Source of the DNA: Fibrobacter succinogenes
GTDB lineage: Bacteria; Fibrobacterota; Chitinivibrionia; Chitinivibrionales; Chitinivibrionaceae
Assembly: GCA_020726425.1 (NCBI GenBank)
Contig: DYSA01000002.1
Coordinates: 1-39,827 of the forward strand
Length of the DNA stretch: 39,827 nt
Direction: 5' to 3'
Part shown: positions 14,014-21,120 of the stretch, one piece after another
Position numbering within the stretch: the first letter of the stretch is position 1
Layout of the letters: each line of letters starts with the position of its first letter
Notes under the pieces: generated by a model
Databases searched by the model: none
Seen by the model: the letters and a program-made list of their open reading frames with translations, nothing else
What the model was told of the DNA's origin: nothing
Program-made: the position numbers and the translations under genes

Positions 14014-14988
14014 TTAAAACAATGATTGTTGAATACATTCAATATTTGATTCTTCAGGATTAAAAAGAGACTTGAAAATACCTTCGAGAACTTGAACAAC
14101 TATTGAATTGCCTGCCTGTTTGTACAATTGAGAATTACTATTCACCATTTCGGCCCGGAAAAACGAACTATCATCAAATCCCATCAAACGCCAGCACTCA
14201 AGAGGTGTAAGCCTTCTTATTTTTCCATCGTCATATTTTATCAGGCACTCTTTCCCGTCTTTTGCATAACGTGCCAATATTGTGCCGCTAATGTCGTTTA
14301 ACGTTTTCGGTATAGTTGCAAATCCATTTCCTTTTTCATTGTGCCGTTGTGCATGGTTTTTAAGTGTATTTAATGCTTTATTGCTCAAAAAGAATTTTTC
14401 ATCCACATTTTCAACTGCAATATCTGCAATTGTTTTTTGCAATTTTTCGGGTTCAGGGAACGAATAACCTTCAGAATCACCAAGTATTGAAACCATGAAT
14501 ACACGTTCTCTGTTTTGTGGTATTCCAAAACCGGTTGCATTTAATACTTCCCAATAATTTTTATATCCAAGTTCCCAAAGGAAAGATTGCCATTCATTGA
14601 ACTGAGAAAGGAATTTTTCACCAACAAGAGGTTTCACATTTTCCATCAATAAATACTTCGGAAGCTTTGAAGTTTTAAGAAGTCTTTCAACTTCCCAAAG
14701 AAGTCCGGACCGGGTACCGCTTCCGCGTTCCATTCCTTTTTGCTTACCTGCTAAACTAAGATCGGTGCAAGGGAATGAATACGCCCATAGATCAGCATCA
14801 GGAAGATGTTCAACTTTTGTAATGTCTCCAAGATTTAATGTTTCACCGTGAACAGCTTCATAGCTTTTGTGTGCGTATTTATCTAACTCACACACGCACA
14901 CAACTTGGTGATCAATTCCGATGTTTTTCAATGCTTGAGTTTGTGAACCAATACCAGAAAAAAGCTCAATGATTTTAAAAGGTTCCAT
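14014..14988 (-). CDS. DNA cytosine-5 methyltransferase, 324 aa
   Basis: C5-methyltransferase motifs in order: I ELFSGIGSQTQAL (SAM binding), IV FPCTDLSLAGKQKG (catalytic Cys), VI MENVKPL, VIII QNRERVFMVSI, IX RRLTPLECWRLMGF, X QAGNSIVVQVL. Complete and of normal length, so probably active. No restriction enzyme is adjacent, so it is an orphan, likely modifying phage DNA against host restriction. It ends 17 bases before the HTH gene. Confidence 0.95.
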   Translation of the reverse strand: MEPFKIIELFSGIGSQTQALKNIGIDHQVVCVCELDKYAHKSYEAVHGETLNLGDITKVEHLPDADLWAYSFPCTDLSLAGKQKGMERGSGTRSGLLWEVERLLKTSKLPKYLLMENVKPLVGEKFLSQFNEWQSFLWELGYKNYWEVLNATGFGIPQNRERVFMVSILGDSEGYSFPEPEKLQKTIADIAVENVDEKFFLSNKALNTLKNHAQRHNEKGNGFATIPKTLNDISGTILARYAKDGKECLIKYDDGKIRRLTPLECWRLMGFDDSSFFRAEMVNSNSQLYKQAGNSIVVQVLEGIFKSLFNPEESNIECIQQSLF

Positions 14989-14992
14989 TTCA

Positions 14993-15676
14993 TCACGCTT
15001 TCTTTATTCGGTTGTCACGGGCACCGGGAACATCGTAATTCACCTGAATGCCTGCAAGTATTCTGCTGCTGATTTTGTCTTTGTATCTTTCGATTATCTG
15101 AACCGGGGAAAGGTTGCTTGTGATTATCGTTGGCCTTTGTTCTGACCACCGCTGATTCATGATTGCAAAAATCAGTTGATAAACATCAGAACTCATTGCC
15201 TCACTTCCCAAATCATCCAAAAACAAATAGTCACAACGGCTATATTGCAAAGCAATTGTTTCAGCGGTTTCCTTGCTGTCATTGCTGTATGTTCCACGCA
15301 TCGCAATGACCAAGCTGCTTACCTCAACAAATCGCGTTGTTTTCAATGGTGAAACACGCTTAATTCTACGCATCAGCCATGCAGCACTTTCAGTTTTTCC
15401 GGTTCCCGTTATATTCCCATAGATCAAAAGGTTTCCGGCTGACCTATTGTAAGCCTTGATCAGTTCGTGAATATTCGTTTCTGAATAGCTGCTTTCTCTG
15501 AATCGCTTCGGCATTCCGCATCTTTCAAGAACATCTTTGAACGCTTCGGCTTCAGAAATCAACCGTTGCTGCTCTTCCTTTTGTTTCATTTCAAGCTCTT
15601 GTTCTTCAGTAAGCAGAACCATATTACTGAAATTGAGCTGAAAGGTTGCTTTGGGTACTTCCGTTGTTGTTGCCAT
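14993..15676 (-). CDS. DnaC-like helicase loader ATPase, 227 aa
   Basis: AAA+ ATPase with Walker A YGNITGTGKTES (about residues 85-96), Walker B YLFLDDLG (about 150-157), sensor 1 TIITSNL, and an Arg-containing SSRILAG segment. Such loaders place the host replicative helicase at an initiator-bound origin. The preceding gene encodes a DnaD/Lin1244-like initiator, the usual partner, and overlaps it by 53 bases. No phage helicase or polymerase is seen, so host replication machinery is presumably recruited. Confidence 0.92.
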   Translation of the reverse strand: MATTTEVPKATFQLNFSNMVLLTEEQELEMKQKEEQQRLISEAEAFKDVLERCGMPKRFRESSYSETNIHELIKAYNRSAGNLLIYGNITGTGKTESAAWLMRRIKRVSPLKTTRFVEVSSLVIAMRGTYSNDSKETAETIALQYSRCDYLFLDDLGSEAMSSDVYQLIFAIMNQRWSEQRPTIITSNLSPVQIIERYKDKISSRILAGIQVNYDVPGARDNRIKKA

Positions 15677-16454
15677 TTTGATTTGTCTCCTTTGCTCTTC
15701 TTGTTCTCATTCTCACACCTTCATCACGCCAATTTGTGAGAAATTGCCGTTGCTTCAGCCAGTTATCAGGCTTGATCAAAAATTCAACCTTGCAGAAAGG
15801 AACATATTCACGCAAAAACGCTTCAAATCCCTGCTTGATCATTTCGATTGAAACTCCCGGTTCTCTTAATGCTATATATGCAGCGTCAATCATTGCCGGC
15901 CTGTTTCCAAGTTGAACCGGGTGCCGTTCTGAAATGAAGTCCGCAACTTCTTCAGCAACCATCCGCAAGCGTTCCTTTTCTATGAATTGCCGATCTTTCG
16001 ACTTATCAAAATCCTGCGTTTCATTTTCTGGTTCATCCTGATCAACTGGTTCTTCTTCAGGTTCCGAAGATTTCTTTGATCTTCTTTCAGCACTTTTCTT
16101 GCCGGCTGCAACTCTCTTTTCACGAATATCGTTCAGCGTTTCCATTCTTCGCATAAGTGAAGGGCTGTAATAATTGCCGTTTTCATCCTTACACAACAGG
16201 CCAACTGAAAGAAGATCGTTCAAGAATTGCTTTCCGCTGATTGCGAGGCCGGGCAATTCCGCCTGCAGTGCGTCTGCAATCCAATCATCGGCGGGGATTG
16301 TGTAACTATCGCTTTCGCGTAGAATCTCAACAACTACCCACCACGCACCATAGGCGGCAATTCCATGTTTCCCGATTATAGCCCGTATCTTTAGATCAGC
16401 ACGGGCACGAATATCATGCGGGAAATAGTAAGCACGTTCGTCTTTTAAAGCCAT
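15624..16454 (-). CDS. Replication initiator, Lin1244/DUF4373-type N-terminal domain, 276 aa
   Basis: The N-terminal ~100 residues (AYYFPHDIRARADLKIRAIIGKHGIAAYGAWWVVVE) match the winged-helix Lin1244/Lin1753 domain of phage initiators. A charged linker (KKSSEPEEEPVDQDEPE) leads to a C-terminal part with FLIKPDNWLKQRQF, the DnaD-like YxxK...W type of tail. Start at 16454 preferred over the TTG at 16463. Together with the loader it forms an initiation module. Where it binds is not evident. Confidence 0.88.
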   Translation of the reverse strand: MALKDERAYYFPHDIRARADLKIRAIIGKHGIAAYGAWWVVVEILRESDSYTIPADDWIADALQAELPGLAISGKQFLNDLLSVGLLCKDENGNYYSPSLMRRMETLNDIREKRVAAGKKSAERRSKKSSEPEEEPVDQDEPENETQDFDKSKDRQFIEKERLRMVAEEVADFISERHPVQLGNRPAMIDAAYIALREPGVSIEMIKQGFEAFLREYVPFCKVEFLIKPDNWLKQRQFLTNWRDEGVRMRTRRAKETNQNGNNNGSTQSNLSAQFQ

Positions 16455-16459
16455 AATTT

Positions 16460-16684
16460 TCAACCCCTAACAGGCGGAACTTTGCCCAGTTTTTGCCAGT
16501 AGTGATCTGCAACACATCGTTGCAATCTGTTGCTTGTTTTCCCGTTCAATCGATGTGAAAGCGTCATATATCCTTCACCACAATGTTCAGCAAAAGCCGC
16601 TCTTCCGCCGGGGAATTTATCAATTTCCTGCTTCAGTTCTTCGCGTTCTTTTTGTTCGATGTCTTGGAAAATTGGTAATGCCAT
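16460..16684 (-). CDS. Hypothetical protein, possible HTH, 74 aa
   Basis: Not recognised. FPGGRAAFAEHCGEGYMTLSHRLNG could form a helix-turn-helix; the rest is charged helix. It lies between the annealing-type protein (stop 1 base away) and the initiator, and ends 5 bases before the initiator ATG. A small DNA-binding helper in replication is possible. Confidence 0.7.
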   Translation of the reverse strand: MALPIFQDIEQKEREELKQEIDKFPGGRAAFAEHCGEGYMTLSHRLNGKTSNRLQRCVADHYWQKLGKVPPVRG

Positions 16685-16685
16685 T

Positions 16686-17546
16686 TTAGCCGCCTCTTTT
16701 AACTTTTAAGCGTTTCATTTCATCTCTGATCTTTGGCACATTGTCGTGCCGTAAGCCGTAAATATCAACAAGCCCGAAGTATCGAAGCATTTCAGTAATA
16801 TCAACGCCGCTATCAACGGCCTCTTTTGCAATCGCTTCAGCTTCATCAGGCGAAAGAATCCCTTGAAGCTCTGGTGCTGCGTTAAGATCACCTTCACCCA
16901 TATCCTGAGTGAAAACGCTGCTTGCTGCAGTTGTAAGAAGAACAGCAGCGACAACAGAACGCTTTTGTGCCATCTTCACAACGGTATTGTAAAAATCGGC
17001 GGGATTTGTTGCCGTTTGACCATTCTGATTTATGATCTCTTCATTCTTTTCATCGAACTTTGCACCGCAACCGCCATTGTTTGAGGAACAAAACCAGCCG
17101 CCGCCGTATTCAGCTTTCCCTTTTCTGATCGCTTCGGCTTTACACTTTGGGCAAACAACGTTTGCACGCTTGAACGCATACTTAGTTTCACGTGTGCTGC
17201 AAACTGCTGAACCGTCACCAAGGTAAGTGCCATCAGAGGCGTGAATATCTGTTTTTGAAAAAATTGTCATGTGCCCGGTTTGCTGTTCGATCACTCGTTC
17301 AATTTCGGTATGAGGCCGCAAAGAAAAGAACATCAAAATTTTCTCTGCACCTGATTTCAACAGGCTTGGTTTTGCATTCTTCCCAGTTCCCGGAATGATA
17401 CCAAAATCAATGCCGGGAATCATTACCGTTTTCAGAAGCTTCAAAATATCATTCTTCTGACCAACCATCATATCAACGGCATTGCTATTTGCTGCCATTA
17501 TGCCGGTTCCCGCCGGCTGGAAAACTGGAACATTCTTTTCACTCAT
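16686..17546 (-). CDS. Recombination/annealing-type protein with zinc ribbon, 286 aa
   Basis: Phage protein family seen with replication genes: VGQKNDILKLLKTVMIPGIDFGIIPG at the N-terminus and FYNTVVKMAQKRSVVAAVLLTTAASSVFTQD in the middle. It resembles families linked to Rad52-like single-strand annealing, though I cannot confirm this by search. A zinc ribbon (CPKC...FCSSNNGGCG) is inserted at about 130-165. Start at 17546, 6 bases after GAAGGAG and directly behind promoter-like copy 4; the track's longer frame reads back through the promoter. Confidence 0.72.
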   Translation of the reverse strand: MSEKNVPVFQPAGTGIMAANSNAVDMMVGQKNDILKLLKTVMIPGIDFGIIPGTGKNAKPSLLKSGAEKILMFFSLRPHTEIERVIEQQTGHMTIFSKTDIHASDGTYLGDGSAVCSTRETKYAFKRANVVCPKCKAEAIRKGKAEYGGGWFCSSNNGGCGAKFDEKNEEIINQNGQTATNPADFYNTVVKMAQKRSVVAAVLLTTAASSVFTQDMGEGDLNAAPELQGILSPDEAEAIAKEAVDSGVDITEMLRYFGLVDIYGLRHDNVPKIRDEMKRLKVKRGG

Positions 17547-17557
17547 AAAAACTCCTT

Positions 17558-17621
17558 CGTTGTTGCTTACATAGGTTAATATAGAAAAAGGCAAAGAGAA
17601 AAGCATAAAAAAATATAAAAA
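17558..17621 (-). promoter_or_regulatory. Two-box promoter-like element, copy 4
   Basis: Minus strand: TATTTTTTTATGC (one T for C), 19-base spacer with TTG at positions 9-11, TTAACCTATGTAAGCAAC, then GAAGGAG and the 17546 ATG. The box-2-to-ATG leader is almost identical to that of copy 2. Box 1 overlaps the T tract of the late-operon terminator. Confidence 0.8.
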
Positions 17622-17644
17622 GCCCCGATTTTCACCGAGGCTTT
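17619..17644 (-). terminator. Terminator of the late operon
   Basis: AAAGCC / GGCTTT outer stem with an inner CG pair and one mismatch, followed on the minus strand by TTTTTATATTTTTTT. It lies 20 bases after the lysis-type hydrolase stop and just before promoter-like copy 4. Confidence 0.8.
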
Positions 17645-17664
17645 CAAAAAATAGGATTGGTTTT

Positions 17665-18231
17665 TCAGAACCAATCAACTCTTCTGCAGGCTTTTTCTGA
17701 CCACCGCTGAATGTCCGCCGGGCTTACACCGTGAACACCGCCCGTTTCCCCTGTTCCGGGAATGGCAATTGAAACGACTTTCAAAAATACTTCTGCAACG
17801 TATTCACTGCAGAAATACGCCTCTTCAGAACCTTTAACATTTCCGAAAACAAAATTTGCATCACCTTTGAAATCGTATTGTTTCGTTTCAAGGCGATCTT
17901 TTGCAATTCCTTTTATACCCTGATCAATCATGTTCTGATCAACTCCTGAGTGCCTGAAAATATCAATTATAAAGTGCCGTTTGTTTTTCCGGTTGTACTC
18001 TTCAAGGCTGTTGATCTGAAGTCCTTCAGGCTTCATTTCTGCAATGTACTTTACACCGTTTGAATCGTAAATGATCCCGGCATGAGTTGAAACGAACTTA
18101 TCAACCTTGCCTTTCCCGGTGAATAATCTGATCAGGAAACCAAGGAAGCCAACGCCGCCACAAATAACAATGTCAAGCGGCTGAAGATTCTCATATTTGA
18201 TCTTTACGTTTTTTTCAAAATTGTTGTTCAC
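17665..18231 (-). CDS. NlpC/P60-like (YiiX/YebB-type) cysteine hydrolase, candidate endolysin, 188 aa
   Basis: Permuted papain-like hydrolase: LQPLDIVICGG (N-terminal), THAGIIYD with the catalytic His, and YFCSEYVAEVF with the catalytic Cys near the C-terminus, then SPADIQRW. This family cuts peptide or amide bonds, often in cell-wall peptides. Its place at the end of the late operon next to DUF5675, and the absence of another muralytic enzyme, make it the best endolysin candidate. No signal peptide; a holin is not certain. Confidence 0.75.
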   Translation of the reverse strand: MNNNFEKNVKIKYENLQPLDIVICGGVGFLGFLIRLFTGKGKVDKFVSTHAGIIYDSNGVKYIAEMKPEGLQINSLEEYNRKNKRHFIIDIFRHSGVDQNMIDQGIKGIAKDRLETKQYDFKGDANFVFGNVKGSEEAYFCSEYVAEVFLKVVSIAIPGTGETGGVHGVSPADIQRWSEKACRRVDWF

Positions 18232-18662
18232 GCTGCAGCCTTTCTTGTATCGGTAATGGTTATGAATACTTTTTTGCCTTTTGCAATTTCTGATTTAACA
18301 AAAGCAGTCATTTCTTTTTCAAGTGATCCTTGTATGATATTCGGTGCAATTGCATTCTTCGCAATCAACAGGCAACCTTTTGAATCAACTGCAGTATTCC
18401 CGCCGTGCATTCTTACACCATCGAAATTTACAACACCAACAAGCAGCGTCATTTTTCTTTTGAATCGTGTTGAATATGTCACGATCACTTCATAGCGTCC
18501 CGCCGGAATCGCGGTTTCACCGGGAACTTTTGCGGATCCGGCAGGCCGCACAACATCTTCAAGAGAATAACCCAAAAAAACGCCGTTCGTTGTCACGATT
18601 CCGCGAGTTGATTCAGTGTTGTAAAGTAATCTTACAAGATCAATTTCAGCTGTATTACTCAT
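18228..18662 (-). CDS. DUF5675 protein, 144 aa
   Basis: LVRLLYNTESTRGIVTTNG, AIPAGRYEVIVTYSTRFKRK and RMHGGNTAVDSKGCLLI are the DUF5675 signature; the His and Cys in MHGGN...SKGC recall L,D-transpeptidase-like YkuD sites. A cell-wall role in lysis is plausible. Start at 18662, with GAGG upstream and overlapping the previous stop, is preferred over 18728. The stop overlaps the hydrolase start (ATGA-type). Confidence 0.82.
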   Translation of the reverse strand: MSNTAEIDLVRLLYNTESTRGIVTTNGVFLGYSLEDVVRPAGSAKVPGETAIPAGRYEVIVTYSTRFKRKMTLLVGVVNFDGVRMHGGNTAVDSKGCLLIAKNAIAPNIIQGSLEKEMTAFVKSEIAKGKKVFITITDTRKAAA

Positions 18663-19509
18663 TTTCTGCAACCTCTCTTCTGTCTCCATAAATTCGGCGT
18701 AATGCCTTTTCATATCGTGTTCTTGCATCGGAAATTTTCTTTCTTTCCGTGTCCTTTGCTCTCATGATTGCACCGATCATTTCCCGGTAATAGGAAATCG
18801 TGAACGATTCCGGTGTTCTCTCAAAATCAGGTTTTCCCATTAAACCAACAGGAAAATTGCTGAACATTTGTTCCCAGATCGCCCGGTGAACATCCTTGTT
18901 TTCATTGATAATACGCTGTTCGAGTTCTGTCGGTGTCATTTCATCATAGCCATTGCGGAAAACGTTTACTTTCGCAACTTCAAGGCCTACTTTGAAAGCA
19001 TCACTCAAAACAGCTTCATACCCTTTCATTTGAGCATTCAAAAAACCATCGGAAAAACAGCAGCTTCCACCATCATCAGGGCACGTGAAATTCAAATGTT
19101 CATGCCTGATCGAATCACGGAATCTCTGAGTAATATCAAATTTTAAAACGCTCATTTTGCCTTCAATAAGGCTTTCACGTGTTGAATGATATTCTTCGCG
19201 TGCCGTGTATCTTTCCTCTTCAAAAACTTCCTTTTCAAGTAAAACAAGATCAGTTTTATTCTTGATCTGATCTTCCATGTTTGCAATTTCAGAAGCGTGA
19301 ATCTTTTTCATTGAATCAAGTTCTTGTTTATGCAATTCAACCTTCCCGGATAAGTCATCAATCGAAGTTTTACGATCCGCCGTATTCCGGTTTCTTTTCC
19401 ATTCATTAAACATTGCATAAACTGCAATAGCTGCACTCGAAATGAACAAACTCAAATCTCCATTCATTGCAACTGGTGCTGCTTTTGTAATTGCTTCAAC
19501 TGGCATCAT
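18655..19509 (-). CDS. Membrane-anchored coiled-coil protein, 284 aa
   Basis: One probable membrane segment near residues 18-37 (LSLFISSAAIAVYAMF) followed by a long charged coiled coil (KVELHKQELDSMKKIHASEI...). The C-terminal domain includes DDGGSCCFSDGF and helical segments. Lies between the tail-fibre collar gene and DUF5675. Might be a spanin/holin-like helper or a structural protein; too large for a typical holin. Function unknown. Confidence 0.7.
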   Translation of the reverse strand: MMPVEAITKAAPVAMNGDLSLFISSAAIAVYAMFNEWKRNRNTADRKTSIDDLSGKVELHKQELDSMKKIHASEIANMEDQIKNKTDLVLLEKEVFEEERYTAREEYHSTRESLIEGKMSVLKFDITQRFRDSIRHEHLNFTCPDDGGSCCFSDGFLNAQMKGYEAVLSDAFKVGLEVAKVNVFRNGYDEMTPTELEQRIINENKDVHRAIWEQMFSNFPVGLMGKPDFERTPESFTISYYREMIGAIMRAKDTERKKISDARTRYEKALRRIYGDRREVAENE

Positions 19510-20345
19510 TTCGCCTTGATAATGTAGTAAAGTGCAGTATACGGCATTCTGTTTTCATGTAATCCACTTCCGCCGGTTTTCCCTGATCTTCCTGAATGAT
19601 CACCTGAGTTTGAAGCTTGCCCCTCACCTTCGCCAGCCGGGAAAGGGTTCTGCGGGTTGTCGCCTGTTCCGTGATCATGTTCAGGCATTTCAGAAATTTC
19701 AAGCTTATGTTTAGCTGTTCCACCGGCATCACCGAACGCGTAATTGTATGAACCGCTCGAATCTGTATGACCACCAACGCCAATGATCGCTTGCCCTGCA
19801 AACTCTGGCAATTTCGTTGGATCAGTTTTACCAATTGCAATGAAGTGTTCTTTCAGTTTTGGGAATTTGATTGCATCAAATACAGAACCGTCAATGATCA
19901 ACCATGAATCAGTTGAAACGGCAAGAGAAGCCGCATTCCCGTAATATGGAACAACTGTTCCAATTGGAGTGCCAACAAAAGCTTCAACGCTTGTGACACG
20001 GGTATCAAGTGAATCAAGTTCCGCGTCTTGCTCAACGTTTTTCACGCGACCTGCTTCTGCTTGTGCTGCTGCCTGACCTGCAACGTTTGAAACTGCTGTA
20101 AGTTCAGTATCAAGCTGTGAAATCTGATCCGTGTGAACTTGTTCCTGTTGATTGAACCAAGCAGTCCATTTTGAAACTACACGACCAAGCCAGTTGAAAA
20201 ACTGCCGTGACGGGTATTCATCATAAACATACCCTTTTTCACTGTGTGAACTTGTTGGATTCTCAACGTTTGGTTGTCCGCTTGTTGGATCGTTGACAAT
20301 ATCGCCATCAGCCCAACGCGGCAAATCAGTTGGTTTTGTAATCAT
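19506..20345 (-). CDS. Tail fibre protein with collar-like C-terminus, 279 aa
   Basis: N-terminal DLPRWADGD and DEYPSRQFFNWLGRVVSKW are typical of short fibre attachment regions. A coiled part follows (TELTAVSNVAGQAAAQAE). The C-terminal ~130 residues are collar-like: GTVVPYYGNA, LPEFAGQAIIGVGG, EISEMPEHDHG with the His metal-binding pattern, and ENRMPYTALYYIIKA. Probably a distal or short tail fibre binding the cell surface. Confidence 0.88.
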   Translation of the reverse strand: MITKPTDLPRWADGDIVNDPTSGQPNVENPTSSHSEKGYVYDEYPSRQFFNWLGRVVSKWTAWFNQQEQVHTDQISQLDTELTAVSNVAGQAAAQAEAGRVKNVEQDAELDSLDTRVTSVEAFVGTPIGTVVPYYGNAASLAVSTDSWLIIDGSVFDAIKFPKLKEHFIAIGKTDPTKLPEFAGQAIIGVGGHTDSSGSYNYAFGDAGGTAKHKLEISEMPEHDHGTGDNPQNPFPAGEGEGQASNSGDHSGRSGKTGGSGLHENRMPYTALYYIIKAK

Positions 20346-20358
20346 GCTTTACTCTCTT

Positions 20359-20910
20359 TCAAAAAAACGATTCTCCGTAATATCCGCCTGCGTGTAAAAT
20401 AGTTCCGTCCGGCTTCCTTTCGGAATACGGTTTTCCCGGTAATGGATCAACTGAACCTTCTTTTTCCCATGTCAGATACATTTTCCCGGCTTTGACTTCA
20501 CGTGCGTAAATTTTAACGCCGCCGGCTTTGTAGTGCTTTACTCTCTGAACGAAATCGGAAGGAACGCCGGAATTCCCCGCCGGTGTGTTCACGATCAGTT
20601 CAATTGTTGCCGGGAATCGTTCACGAAGTTTCAAAGATACGCCTGAAGGAAGTTCAATTCTTGCAGCCTTCAAAATGCTGTCATTGTCACCGCACGAAAG
20701 CACAAGTTCTGAACGGTATTCAATCGCCTTCCTGTATGAACTATCTGGTCTACCCTTTCGAGGTTCGCCGATCAAGGCACCAATTGAATCAAGCTGCACA
20801 CCGATTGCACCTTTTATGATCGTTGAATAGTTCACGCTTTCAGCGGTTCCACGAAGCAAAAGAATTTCATTTGCGATTGCTCTTATTTTCCCTTTTAAAC
20901 GATCAGCCAT
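20359..20910 (-). CDS. DUF2612-type baseplate protein, 183 aa
   Basis: GVQLDSIGALIGEPRKGRPDSSYRKAIEYRSEL is the DUF2612 pattern seen in simple-baseplate phages after baseplate J. DUF2612 proteins lie between the wedge proteins and fibres and probably form the outer wedge. Start at 20910; the upstream stop overlaps nearly. The C-terminal region is beta-rich with GGVKIYAREVKAGKMYLTW. Confidence 0.78.
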   Translation of the reverse strand: MADRLKGKIRAIANEILLLRGTAESVNYSTIIKGAIGVQLDSIGALIGEPRKGRPDSSYRKAIEYRSELVLSCGDNDSILKAARIELPSGVSLKLRERFPATIELIVNTPAGNSGVPSDFVQRVKHYKAGGVKIYAREVKAGKMYLTWEKEGSVDPLPGKPYSERKPDGTILHAGGYYGESFF

Positions 20911-20912
20911 TT

Positions 20913-21110
20913 TCAAAGCTCCAATTCAAATTTTTGTATAGGATCAATAAATTGCTGAAGAAGAAGTGAAACCGCTGCTTCTGCCGGATTATCAGAAATA
21001 TCAGTTCCGCCGGATCTCAAATATCCTACTGTTGAAATACAAAGAACATCGACAGGGCTGTTTTGCCCTGCCGTTGCAATGTCAACAGCTCTTGCAAGCT
21101 CTGCCGCCAT
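20913..21110 (-). CDS. Hypothetical tail-region protein, 65 aa
   Basis: Unknown. Helix at each end with a Gly/Ser-rich turn (YLRSGGTDISDNPAEAA). Between the large fibre and the DUF2612 gene, so probably a small structural or chaperone protein. The codon frame is closed tightly on both sides by neighbours, supporting it as real. Confidence 0.65.
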   Translation of the reverse strand: MAAELARAVDIATAGQNSPVDVLCISTVGYLRSGGTDISDNPAEAAVSLLLQQFIDPIQKFELEL

Positions 21111-21120
21111 TATTTACGCC

